DNA of 64,000 bases from Epiperipatus broadwayi (Eukaryota > Onychophora > Udeonychophora > Euonychophora > Peripatidae): assembly GCA_028023455.1 (NCBI GenBank), contig JAQFVV010000281.1, positions 126,001-190,000 of the forward strand, given 5' to 3'. Shown in pieces: positions 11,776 through 23,672 of this stretch (position 1 is its first letter; each line of letters opens with the position of its first letter). The position numbers and the translations under genes were made by a program. Below the pieces are notes generated by a model. The model was not told the origin of the DNA, searched no databases, and saw only the letters and a list, made by a program, of their open reading frames with translations.

Positions 11776-14700
11776 ATGATGGCACACGAGAATTAATTCT
11801 TAATCCTGCCCACTAGCAAATCGGAGAAAACAGTAAGACTCATGGACTTAAACATATATATAAACAACTTAATACTAAAGACATTCCAAAGATAAAATCT
11901 AATATATTTAGCTAATAGGGGTTTTACTAATGAAAAGCTATGGGCAATTAGTGAATTGGATTGATTTAATAATGAGACAGAAACTGATATATGATGAATA
12001 AAAAGATATTTATTGACCATCTGAGATGTATTTTGATATAACATTATTGTTGGCAAATGCACACAGGTATTTTATTTATAAAGTAACATTTCTCTAGGCA
12101 ATTTGAACAATAATTGATACGTTGGCAAATAGGTTTGTTATTATTTAATGGAGCCAATATCATGCGATATAATTAATCACTACATTCACTTATTAATGTT
12201 ATGCCCTTTCATCATCAGTTTGAGTGGCTATTATACATGAAATCAAACCAAGTCTGGAGTGAAGCTTAATAATACATCTGATTATAATAAATTTATATAT
12301 TAAATATGGGCTTATAAAGCATCCCAGATAGCTTTAGATTGAACAGGTTTTCAAGAATGCTTTGGTTCAATGCCGAAGATTGCACATTAGGGAGGCAGAG
12401 TTGGCTATAACGATTTTACTAATATGCTAGGCACAAGTAAATATAATACTAAATTGCTCTGCAGATGGAAGAATAGTTTTTAAAATTTTTGTGACCAACA
12501 CCGGTTTACCCAATAACCGGTCGTCATGGTGCTAAAAGGGAACCTTTATTTGGTTCATAAGAAGCGGGGGACTTATGTGCTAATCTGGCCTGTAACTCAG
12601 ACTTAGCTACTGCACTACCCATAAGAGAAGAAGATGGGCTGGACTTACTATGGCTCCATCTTATGTATATATATATAAAAAAATACAGCATAATGATAAA
12701 ATATTAATAAGTTTCACATCCGCCAAGCCAAAGTATATTATATATTAAATATCATATATTAAATGAACACAAGTTTATGAGCTTGATCAAAAGAGCCAAC
12801 TCTTCTGTAGCATGAGAAATATGTATATGCTACTGATGGGAATATCTACAAACTTTACTTTAGTTATCTATAATTAATAAACTAAAAGGGGGAAAGTATA
12901 TTTAAAGGACTTACGAATACTTTAATAAGAAGAATATACTTATAATTACACTCCAGGCTAGTTTAATATTTAGTAGCATAGTAGATTAAAGGTTGAAAAA
13001 TTGGATTTATGGTCACATTTTATATTTAAATTAATTAATTAATAAATGACTAAATAACAATGAGCACAAATGGGTCACCGTTATTTAGAAATTAGGTTTT
13101 CGAAACAGCACACGAAATGACACTATATTAACTAATAATTCAAAGATTTTAAATTATAACTTTAAAAAAAAACATATTTGGTAATTAAATGCACGCCATT
13201 TCGAAATGTAGGCATAATCAATAATAATTAAAAATAAGCAAAAGAAAAGCAAATATAACTGCAGTGATTAAATTATATAGCAAAATATTAATTAACAAAG
13301 AAATTTAGCAAAAGTATTTCATTTATAGATTTCCAATACTATTTAGAAGACAATTTAGACAGAGTTTAATTATATAGTCATATGGTTAGCTAACCCGTAT
13401 TTTGAAGAAATAATGATTATGTTGGATTTCACACAGAGCTCTGTGATTTTAAATAGTATTAAAACAGTTCTATAGCTGGACTGAAGATACTCAAACTGGA
13501 ATGAAGGTGAATTCTTTAGCAGCTTATGGCATCTTCAATTTAGTTGGGAGATGATTTAAAATGGTGTTTCTGTAGCTGGACGAAAATCAGAATGAAGGCA
13601 AGTTCTTTTTAGTGGCTTATGATATCATCTGCTTATTATAAGATGTTAGGGCAACATTGGTTGTTGCTTCGGGCTTTGGGTGGATCGACTTCCGACATTC
13701 CATCATGGGAAAGCAGCAAAATTCTTGCCTGACTTTAGCCAGACATGGTAAAATTAAACAATTTATAACTTCTGATACTAACAGCTCTTCAAAAGCAAGA
13801 TGGAGTATATATTCCTGCTTAAAATTAGGCCTATTTATATATTTTTCACCAAGCCTTAACACCTTTTTGGAATTTATTTTGCCTCAGGACCAATTGACTT
13901 TTAATTAAACAAAATAATATAATCTAATTTTTACTACAGATAACGTCTCCGAGGTGTTATTTTTAATTTACTTAAAATTATTAAAATATATAAATCATAT
14001 AATTCGATTCAGATTTCACTAATTAAATTCCTTTTTAGGTGTTATAGAATGTTAAAGCTTAGCAGAAGTAACGATACTCTGATTTAATGATAAATTTTTT
14101 TGTTGCAAACAAAATCAATCAGTAAACTAGATTTTACTTTTACCATGGGTGTGGTCACTAATTGACTTCTTGTTTACACAAAATTCTCATTTTTAATTAT
14201 AAATGGATGATTTCTATTTTAACTTTTAACATATTTTCTTCATATTGTTTATTTTTTAAAAAAAAGCAAATTTAAAGAAAATACTTTTTTTTTTTTAAGT
14301 GTCATACCATCGGCCGGGACGCGAACCCGCAACCCGGGCAACTGCCTGCAAGTTCAAGGCAGTCACGCTGACCTCTCATCCACCAATGCAAGACTAAAGA
14401 AAATACTTTAGTTTCAATTATATATGTAAAACATTAAATCAGAAAACCATGAATATATCTTAAAGAAAACATTTTACATTATTTTTATTTAAAATTAAAT
14501 ATATATATATGAATCTTTTTGCCATTATTTCAAGGTTTAAATTATCCATCCACATATGAATATAATATAAAATTCAAATTGACTTATAAATTAATAAAAC
14601 ATTTTATAATAAATTATGAGGATTTCTACGCCATAATTTTTTCAAAACCTATCTAATTATAGCATGTTTTCGTATGTAAATGGATGATGCCATTCAAGTG

Positions 14701-14834
14701 GCCACAATAGCAAAGTTTTCTCGCTCGACTTATATATAACATTTTTACATTTAAGATAGGTTGGAAACTAGTTCAGACGAATAGGTCATTAGGTTGATGG
14801 TGAAACGGAAAGAAATTGGGAGGTTTCCATTTCA
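11619..14834. mobile_element. 3.2-kb interspersed repeat, copy 1
   Basis: Homologous to 55747-62153 once the LINE in that copy is removed. Matching blocks include 12390-12670 with 56500-56770, 13430-13530 with 60800-60900, and 14300-14834 with 61582-62153. The other copy interrupts a Merlin inverted-repeat arm, which shows that it is a discrete insertion. Both copies start near TGTNNTGGTCAA and end TTTCA, so the ends are TG...CA. There are no terminal inverted repeats beyond this and no coding domain. A solo LTR of a third LTR family is possible, but the internal tRNA-like module would be unusual for that. Divergence is high. Confidence 0.65.
14301..14390 (-). repeat. tRNA-like module in 3.2-kb repeat, copy 1
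   Basis: On the minus strand a GC-rich island contains GGGTTCGCGTCCCGGCC, a near-consensus B box with T-arm pairing. An anticodon-arm-like hairpin (CTGCCT/AGGCAG) lies upstream, and the GAGAGGTCAGCG stretch could act as an A box. The hairpin loop is 9 nt rather than 7, so this is unlikely to be a functional tRNA gene. It contrasts sharply in base composition with its surroundings. Confidence 0.55.
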
Positions 14835-14861
14835 ATATATATATATATATATATATATATA
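14835..14861. repeat. (TA)n microsatellite
   Basis: An AT dinucleotide run immediately following the right end of the 3.2-kb repeat. Confidence 0.9.
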
Positions 14862-15915
14862 ACCAAAGGACAATTACTTTTCTATATGGCCACTTCAATA
14901 TTTCAATGAGAAATACTGTGTTTTGTTTTTATTTATATATTTCTTATAACTAGTTTTATATATTCTTTATTCTTATCACATATATAATTGTAATCCAATT
15001 AAAATTAAATGGTTTCCTGTTGAAAATAGTTAAGAAATTAACTGGAAGTATTTCTGTGATTTATTATAATTACTTATAAAAATATTGTCATCACTATAAT
15101 TTAGAACCTTTATTATCATTTTATTACAATAATTATTTTATAACAGACATTTTATTTTATTTACACATGCACATTTATATTACAGGTAATATTGATTGTT
15201 TACCAGGTAAGTGTTAGCTATTATTTTTATCACTTCTCTTTTATTAAGACATTTATTGGAATGTTAAGATTTTTATGAAAATACACTGATTTGCAATTCT
15301 ATTTTTTTAAGAGAATGGAACTAAGTCAGTTATTTGTTAATTAAATATTCATGAAAATTTATGAAATAGCTAAAAAGAAGCATTAAAAATGTTTTAAGTA
15401 TTATTCAACAATTTCCATGATAATCTTAATCTCTAATTACCACAACAATATTGTACCATCATGTATGGCACTCTATTGTTGTTCTCCAATATTTACTATT
15501 TTGATTCTGTGTAATACTTCATATAACACATAGCCAGGAATTTCTTGTATTAATCTGAACAGAATTAAAAATGATTACAATCACTGACCAATTTTCATTT
15601 TTGATCAATGGTAGGACCTTATACATTGTCGGATCTCTTCACTATCTATCCAAAGTATATGCTACTATTCATATTGTTATTAGTAATGACAGTTTCTTGT
15701 TGTCTTTAAGTTATCATTGCAGAAGTTAAATGTGCTGTATAAATCATAGGAAATGTTTGTCATATCACAATAACTCAAATACATTTATGTTTTTCATTCA
15801 ATTTAAGTTAAAATGATTAAATAATGAATATGCATTTTAATTTGTGGGCTTTTAAAGTATTTTGATCTTTTTATATTTATAAAAATTTTCATTGTTACTG
15901 TTACTATGCAATATA
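14862..15915. other. AT-rich stretch, nothing recognised
   Basis: No ORF, repeat partner or RNA motif could be supported here. Confidence 0.5.
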
Positions 15916-16445
15916 TTACTGGGATAATCGAAAGCGCTCCTAAGTGGATAAATTTTTTAATTATTTAGTTACTGTATTTACAAATATTCAGTTATATAAT
16001 TACGTATATTGCTTTAAAAATACAGACATCGAATCATAATATTATTACATATATACTAATGGAATTTAATACGAGAAATGAAATGTAAATTATTAAAAAA
16101 TGGCAAAAGGTTACTTTCAAAATAATTGACTTAAAATGTAGATTGCAGTTTTTATACAATCACAAAAGATTTAAAATATATCTGAATTGCTGTAATATAA
16201 AAGTTAATATGTCCTGTATTTATGGTTTTGACTTCAACTTTAACAGTGTAAAAATATAGCAAATTGAAAAAAATAACAATAAAAGAAAAGAAAAGGAAGC
16301 TATGCTAATATACAAATATAAACATGACTTAATTAAAAGGCAATCAGCAAATGTTAAGATCATGGAATTGTGGAAAAGTTAGCCTTTCAAAGCTTTAGTT
16401 GACAAAGTTTACTGGGATAATCGAAAGCGCTCCTAAATGGATAAA
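15916..16445. repeat. 37-bp direct repeats flanking a 456-bp segment
   Basis: Positions 15916-15952 and 16409-16445 match at 36 of 37 bases (core GGGATAATCGAAAGCGCTCC, higher in GC than the surroundings). The enclosed 456 bp is AT-rich and has no coding sequence. The pair could be long target-site duplications or short terminal repeats of a small element. Confidence 0.75.
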
Positions 16446-16604
16446 AACTATAATCTGCCTTTGTGTCCTCTTTAAATGTGGGTATTATGTACATGAATCT
16501 GGCTGCACATTTCATGGCACCAAATCCGACCTTTTGTAACTTTTCTTACTCAAATAATCAAGAATATAAACATAAAGAAACAAAAATGTTAAACTAACGA
16601 GATG

Positions 16605-19600
16605 ATTTCTTTATTGAACAAAACTAGCATGAAACTATAGATCTAAATAAGATCACAAGGTGATTAATAAAGATAATAACTTCTAGTCAAACCAGCTTTG
16701 AAATCCACACAAACAAAATTGATGAGCTAAATTTGATATTCAGCAAACCAATAAATAACTAATAATTATATATCTGGAATGATTATGAAATTAAAATTAT
16801 AAATGAAATAATAAGTAAATTACAATGTAGATGACTAAATGGATGATGGAAAGAAGTAATAATTAAATAGTAGAATGAAATGAGTCTAAGAATGAAGAGA
16901 AAAGAACAAAGATGTATGAGAATAATGAATGATTAAGATGCTTATAGAATAAGAGTTAATGAATAGTTAAGATGTTAAAATAATAAAAATTAATGTATGA
17001 TTAATCAATTATGATAATGAATTAATGTTAAATGAGAATGAATAAATAAAAAGAATGATCAAAATGAAATTAAAGAACAATGTTGATGATGGAGACTGAA
17101 ATTTTAAACCATGAACTAATATTGTATTAAATGGTAAGAAGATAAGCTAAATAAACATAGGGATTCCAAGCTTGACAAAACCAGAGTATTTATCATAAAG
17201 TTAAAACAAGCTATACGATTTTATGACAAAAGAAGTAATTTATACCTTAAAGTTTGGTTGACTTTCATAAAACAGTGAAAGTAATCTAATTCAAGTCCAA
17301 CTATCACAGATAATTAGCTATAAAATTTACTACAAATTCAAATTCTACCTGGAAACTTAACTAATTCTTCTCAGCATTCAAACACTCAAAGATCATTATC
17401 CAAAATATACTTGGGTCAGTGAGAGGGATTTTACCACTACCTGAATATAATGCAAAAAACAGCTCTTAAGATAAACTCAAATTAACAACTATATTTAGTA
17501 GTTCACAGAAAACTTTATAAACTCAATAAATATTATAAACTTTAGAATTTAAGAAATAGGAATAACTTTTTAATAACTAAACACAATAGCTTACCAAATT
17601 CCTTTTCTCAAATAATTATAAACCATGTGATCAAGATCAGTGAATGATAGCTCTGTGGGTTCAACTAAACTGATAAAACCAATATTAAGTGTGTATCTTT
17701 TAGTATATCACTTAAATAATAGGTACTCTAGGTTAATACAATTTTGATTGTTTAGTGATGATGTCTTAGATGTACTCATAAATTATAGGGCTTAACAAAA
17801 TTATTGTGATATATCAATATATAGTTAATTTTACTATATTGGTCGATGATGATTTCAATATATATTCCTCTGGTATGTCGATAGCAATAACAATAATAGT
17901 GTCTATGGTGATTAGCAATAAGACTACAGGCAACTAAATAAATTTTTAAACACAACAAGCTTTATTTACAATATTTACAAATTTATTTCAGACACATTGT
18001 CTGAAATAAGACCAATACATAAAACAAACTCCGGGATGGATAATAATGGTTATTCCCCATTATTTACACACATAGTAAATAAGACCAACTAATACAGTGA
18101 TGTTTCTAGTATCACTATTATTACTGGCTAAGTTTCGATAATTATTCTATCTTATAGAACAAAAGATTTAACTTTATTGAAGCTGAATTAGCACTTAAAT
18201 TATAAACAAAATGTACTTATGTCTTTGGGATATACGCAACTTTTTAAATTTAAAACTTGAAGTTATGATTCAGTATATTAAACTGTAGTTATTTAATTTG
18301 TTGGAATATGATAAGGGCAATTATCATATGCAGCACAATTAATAATTTATTATCATTTAATATGAAAAGATTTATTATACTGATATGGGGAAAGACATCA
18401 TAAGTCAAATACACTTTTGACACTAAAACATTACCTATGTCCACAACCTAATCACTGAATATTTAACTGATCTTACTGATCCATTGGTGAATCACTACTT
18501 AATGAAGATAAATCCACACTGCCCACATGCACCTCTTACTCTTATATAAACTGATGAAGATCCTACAACATCATAATACACTACTCCAATTAGGCAAAGA
18601 CTATAGATCAGTGTCCCTTAATCTAACTTTATCTTATCCTTGCTATTTGATTTTGAAATACAATACTTCACCATACATGGTGGAAAACTAACTCTATAAC
18701 CTCATGAGGGATCAAACAATAAAGGGAGGCTCTACAAAACAACACTATAGTTGTATAATAATATGGATAATTCTAATACCTTTCTATAGGTATACACATG
18801 TGGGCTCATCATGGGAAAAATAGAATTCAGACCATGAATATCCTCTTTTAGGATTAATTATGCTAACTCTGCATTAATTATTACTCAGCCTTGACCATCC
18901 TATCCTCTCAGGTAATCAGTAATGGCTGATTCTCCATCAGTCCATGCTCAATATTAATATTAATATTATTTTATTTGAGGCCACTATATGTGGCATATAC
19001 TTATCAGCTAAAAGCTGTCATCAATCATTATCAATATTATAGCAAGGTAAAATAACACCAACAATAAAAGTGGAAACAACTATTCCATTTCCATTCACAA
19101 TGCAGAAACTATTAATGTATTAATAGACAAACCAAAATATATGTCAAATGATCATTAATTATTTTAATGTAACAATTATACTTTTGTTATAGCAAGCACT
19201 ACACATGTAAACAATAAGATCAACCTGCATTTATCTTCAAAGTGGACATGTTCATTCCTATACAAAATTAAGAAATGAAAAAAAGGCTGAGATTAATCTT
19301 TTTTCATATAAGATAATTGGGTCATTATAGTATATCTTTGACAAAATGTCTGTTTGTTCACCTTTAATAAAATGCACTAAAATCTGTTTTAAAATGTGAA
19401 AGGTAAATCTCTCTCTCTCCCCAGATGAATGATATTTAATATTATGTTTTCCCTTAATTGGAAAATAGCAAAAATACATATGGAATAAGTGTATATATTT
19501 TATACATCTTTACATCCCTTTAAATATATTTATACTACAATAAATACATATAAAAAAATCCCCAAATGACACCTGACATAAATATTATAACACTAAACAT

Positions 19601-20915
19601 AGCAATCGTAAAAAAATAATAAACGAACATTTTCTCCCATTAGATTTTATCCTATTAGTCAAAGTTTATTTCATCCTTGTGAGCTAAAATGATAAGAACT
19701 GATATTATGATGAGTAACATTCCCAAAATAATGCATATATATATATATATTTATTATCCTGTTCGATGCTAACATAATAAGGCAATATTCAAACATTTTC
19801 CAAAGGCAATAAAAAAAATCATTAATTGGTTTATGTACCAATGTCAACATAGTGAGACAAGATTTACATGTTTTCAAGTGTAGCATAATCAAAATCGGTT
19901 TATCCACAATTTAATCTAGATAATTTTCCTTAATAAATTATAGGTTATTATGATCTTCCAAACAAACCTTTTAAATACATTTATTGATTTATTTGAGTCA
20001 ACATAGTGAGACAAGATTTAAATGTTTTCAAGTATAGCATAATCAAAATCGATTTATCTACATTTTAATATAGATAAGTTTCATTAAAAATGGCTTTAGA
20101 GTTTTATTACCATTAATATATTCAACTTTCTAAAATTATTTATTGATTTTGTATTTTCCTCCGCGGTAATATCTGTAACACTTTAAGTCATTTAGACATT
20201 TTTCAAACATTTTATAAAAATCTTATTTATACATGTTGCACAGTAAAAATTTAAAAGTAAATATTTATAGTTATTACATTTCCATTGGCAAAGTAATAAC
20301 TGTTCAGCAATACTAAGAAGAATTTATTTAATTATAAATATGATATCCTTAACATTTTAATTAATCTGTAACTTTCCATTTCTATCATTACACAAATTGG
20401 CGCTAAAGAAAAATTGGCAGATGAGTTTTTAGTTCTTAAGAAAGAATAGAGAATAAAATCATGCAATTATCTTCTAACTTTACTAAAATTATATGATATA
20501 AAAATGACTTTTGAATTTGTTTATAATATCTTCTAAAACCTTTCTTCAAAATTATTTCGAAGTATTTTCTTGAAATTACAATTTACAAACAAATGTATTT
20601 TCTGCTTTATGCTTAAGAGTGCTGTGAAAAACAAACATTACCAGCTCTTTCTTTTAAATGTAAATATTTGTGCATCATTTTTAAATCTGAGAATTTAAAA
20701 ATATGAACAAAATAAAAGCAAAAGCTTACTTTTCTTGAACTGTTCTGGGTTTGAAATAAATATTTATCCACATGGTTCCTGTTTCTCTTTTATAGTATGA
20801 CTTTCAATAACTATCAATTGATGGAAAAACAGTATTGAAACTATAGCAAAACTTTAAGATTTTAAAGAAACAATATTTTATAATCCCATTCAAATAGATT
20901 CCAAACTTTTCTGAT
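16605..20915. repeat. 4.3-kb old interspersed repeat, copy 1
   Basis: Matches 34860-39018 in the same orientation over its whole length with a nearly constant offset of about 18.1-18.2 kb. Clear anchors are 16880-16910 with 35070-35100, 18310-18470 with 36430-36570, and 20880-20915 with 38985-39018. Divergence looks like 25% or more by eye. No ORF with recognisable domains was found, so it is either an old non-autonomous element or a segmental duplication. Confidence 0.7.
19844..20091. repeat. Short tandem duplication, period 154 bp
   Basis: A segment of about 90 bp beginning TCAACATAGTGAGACAAGAT at 19844 recurs at 19998 with few changes. It lies within the 4.3-kb repeat and appears specific to this copy. 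Confidence 0.75.
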
Positions 20916-21490
20916 TATTCAGCTTTCCCCCCCTTATTTTATAAGATTAGAGTTGAAGTCTGTTGATTCTGATTCTCTTTTTCTTGATCACTTCTCCCCT
21001 ACAACTTTCTTATATTATATATAGCTTGTATTACAAAGCATTGTGGTAACAAATGGACCATTAATCTTAGTGTGAATATCATTAATATTACTCCACCTGT
21101 TTTCATTTTTAATAACTACTCAGAAGGTGCAAGAATGTTTTTAATACACTACAAAAAAATATGCTGAAGAATTAACTATAAAGATTCATTTTTCAAATTA
21201 CACAAATTTAATTTATTTATTTATTTATTTATTTCAATTGCTATTCAACAATAATAAAAAAGCAATATATTTATCTCCCAATTAATAATACTTTTAATTT
21301 ATTATTTTATCCCTAGTCAAAGCCTAGACTGGGTTTGTAATCTCTTTTACACTCAACCAGATTTCCTAGTGCATCCAGAACAGTCTTTATTTAAAGCCAC
21401 TTATTAAGATTTTAATGCTAAATATATTATGATTTAAAATTTTGGATTATTTAATGCAGAGACCTGAATAAAAGGTCACAATATATATAT
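20916..21490. other. AT-rich stretch, nothing recognised
   Basis: Contains a short (ATTT)n run at about 21214-21235 but no gene or repeat partner. Confidence 0.5.
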
Positions 21491-21493
21491 ATT

Positions 21494-21848
21494 ACTAGAT
21501 GGAGCTTTACCAATAGCCCACTATCAAACTTAGTTAACATAAACACTGGCAGAGATAGAATTAAATATCTCTTTCAAATTGTCTCCAACCTTTAAGCCAT
21601 GTTTTTGAACTAATTGGCTCATGTCAATTCTGGTCTTCCTACCCTTTACTGACATGAGCCAATTAGCTTGAAACCATGGTTTAAAGGTTGGAGACAATTT
21701 GAAAGAGATATTTAATTCTATCTCTATCAGTATTTATGTTAACTAAGCTTGATAGTGGGCTATTGATAAAGGTCCATCTAGTAACATAAAATGCAAGCTT
21801 CAGCAAGTTGCGAAATGTATAACTTGTTTATATATATATATATATATA
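21494..21848. mobile_element. Fold-back element with 133-bp inverted arms
   Basis: Arms 21494-21626 and 21650-21782 are inverted copies of each other with few mismatches, around a 23-bp spacer. The outer ends read ACTAGATGGAGCTTTACC and its reverse. After the right arm comes a tail (AAAATGCAAGC, AAGTTGCGAAA, ATAACTTGTTT) and then a TA run. The same arm and tail modules occur at 29240-30580 and 33541-33640, so this is one member of a family. Confidence 0.8.
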
Positions 21849-22215
21849 GCTTGCATTTACAAATATGTAACATTAAGAGCATGCTAATAAGCATTAAACA
21901 GGATTTTTTAAATTTTTTTAATGATAAATGCTTCTACAAGAGAAGGCATTCAAATCATACTTAACTAGGATTGTCTCCACCCCCAAACTGATTTTGCACT
22001 AGGGCTCTCTTCAGTGAGAAGGTAGGATCCCAGATTCAAAAACCCTATTCATGTTAAGCATTTATCTAAGTGTTAATGTTTAATAAGAAGATCTGAAACC
22101 TTTGTACATCTATATGTCTTTAAAGTCAGCTTTTCACCTGAAAAAATCATATGGGCCTGAACTTAATTCAGGTACTCCATCTCCATATATTAATAGGCTT
22201 AGCCATTTAATTTAG
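21849..22215. repeat. Repeat family F, copy 1
   Basis: The first 150 bp (starting GCTTGCATTTACAAATATGT) match 26330-26490 in direct orientation. The remainder, about 21990-22190, matches 26540-26735 in inverted orientation. The half-direct, half-inverted relation suggests fold-back elements that kept different arms. The RTE LINE follows immediately. Confidence 0.65.
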
Positions 22216-22232
22216 CCTGAGCAATTAAATGT

Positions 22233-23267
22233 ATGAAGAAAGGAAAGGCTCCAGGAAATGATGGAATTATAATTGATATATTAAAAGAAGCAGGTGAAGA
22301 AATAGAAACAATTTTAGCAAAGTTATATACCAAATGTCTAAATGATAAAGATGTACTGGAAGATTGGAAGAATGCAGTAATAATATTAATATTTAAAAAA
22401 GGTGATAAAGAAGATATTAGAAATTACAGACCTATCAGCCTTTTATCAGTTCTATATAAAATTTTTACCAAGATAATTACAATTTGTCTACAGAGAACTT
22501 TGGATTTCCACCAACCAAGAGAACCAGCTGGATTTAAAAGTGGTTTTAGTATAATGGATCATATCCAGGTATTGAGGGAAGTCATAGAAAGGACAAATGA
22601 ATATGAGTTATCATTATGTTTTGGAATTGTAGATTATGAAAAGGCATTCGATTCTATACACATTTCTTCAGTGATTAAAGCATTGGATCATCAAGTTATA
22701 GATCCAGGATATTGTCATATTTTAAAGAATATTTATAAAAATGCAACAGCAACAATTAGATTACATAATGATACTGGAAAAATCAACATTGAGAAAGGTG
22801 TAAGACAAGGTGACTCCATATCTCCAAAACTTTTTACAGCAGTGCTGCAAGAAGTATTTTGTGGATTAAAATGGGAAATTAAAGGAGTGAAAGTAAATGG
22901 AGAGTATTTAAGTCATTTAGATTTCGCAGATGATGTAGTTGTTTTTGCAAATAATGCTTCAGAGCTGCAGGAAATGTTGCAGGAGTTAGCAGATGAAAGT
23001 AGAAAAGTAGGACTAAAGATAAATGTTATAAAGACTAAAGTAATGTTTAATCGATTTGCTCAAAATATGAAAATAAAGATTGATTATGAAGAATTAGAAG
23101 AAGTTAACAGTTACAAATATCTTGGTCAGATTATTAATACAGATGGAAACATAATGGAGGAAATTAATCATAGAATTAAACTTTGTTGGAGTGCTTTTGG
23201 TAGAAATAACTTGATACTAAAAGGAAATATGCCTATGTGTTTTACCAGTTCTTACTTATGGATCTGA
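22233..23267 (+). pseudogene. LINE reverse transcriptase, RTE-like, truncated and frameshifted
   Basis: This frame encodes most of a non-LTR reverse transcriptase, which would copy LINE RNA at a nicked target site. Visible motifs in order are NYRPISLLSVLYKIF (residues about 64-78), VDYEKAFDSI (133-142, first catalytic Asp), GVRQGDSISPKLF (189-201), HLDFADDVVVFA (228-239, catalytic FADD), GLKIN and NSYKYLGQII. The catalytic residues are intact. The frame ends prematurely after GNMPMC, because 29 bp present in the sister LINE at 57270-60480 are missing here; short repeats containing ATGTGTTT flank the gap. The upstream endonuclease is absent. The sequence resembles the endonuclease-reverse transcriptases of RTE type often mislabelled as craniofacial development protein 2 in animal genomes. 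Confidence 0.9.
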
Positions 23268-23658
23268 GACTTGGACACTTAATAGAAGAGCAATACAGAG
23301 ACTTCAGACCACTCAAAGGAGTATGGAGAGATGTATGTTGGGAGTCACAAGAAGAGATCGAAAATGCAATGTATGGGTAAGACAACAAACAGGTGTTACT
23401 GACCTTATTGAAAAAATTAAAAGATTGAAATGGAGTTGGGCTGGACATATTGCTAGAAGAGATGATAATAGATGGACAATTGAAATTTTAAACTGGATTC
23501 CAAGAGATTGTAAAAGACCCAGAAAGAGACCACATGTGAGATGGATGGATAAAATAAGAAAATGTGCAGGAGTGTTGTGGAGAAGAGAAGCTAAAGATCG
23601 GAGAAGATGGATTAAACTTGGAGAGACCTTCATCCTGCAGTGGATTGATAATGGTTGA
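23242..23658 (+). pseudogene. C-terminal part of the same LINE protein, shifted frame
   Basis: This is the continuation of the reverse transcriptase ORF after the 29-bp deletion. It reads VLTYGSETWTLNRRAIQRLQ, then GWAGHI-type (SWAGHIAR) and RPHVRWMDKIRKCAG motifs, and ends QWIDNG, the typical C-terminus of RTE-like proteins. About 137 codons are open to the stop at 23656-23658. The tail of the element follows at once. Confidence 0.85.
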
Positions 23659-23672
23659 TGATGATATTGTGT

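Larger units (their letters stand above)
22221..23672 (+). mobile_element. 5'-truncated RTE-type LINE
   Basis: Homology to the LINE at 57270-60480 begins at GCAATTAAATNTATGAAG and runs to a short TGATGATGAT tail at 23656-23671. The endonuclease domain and the start of reverse transcriptase are missing, as is usual after incomplete target-primed reverse transcription. No convincing target-site duplication was found. Confidence 0.85.

Noticed and set aside
13617-13908. Overlapping 81- and 83-codon ORFs on opposite strands in the 3.2-kb repeat
   Set aside because: The second copy of the repeat does not preserve either frame and no motif is visible.
14301-14390. A functional tRNA gene
   Set aside because: The anticodon loop would be 9 nt and acceptor pairing is not convincing; the second copy at 61582 differs in the same region, so these are tRNA-derived repeat modules.
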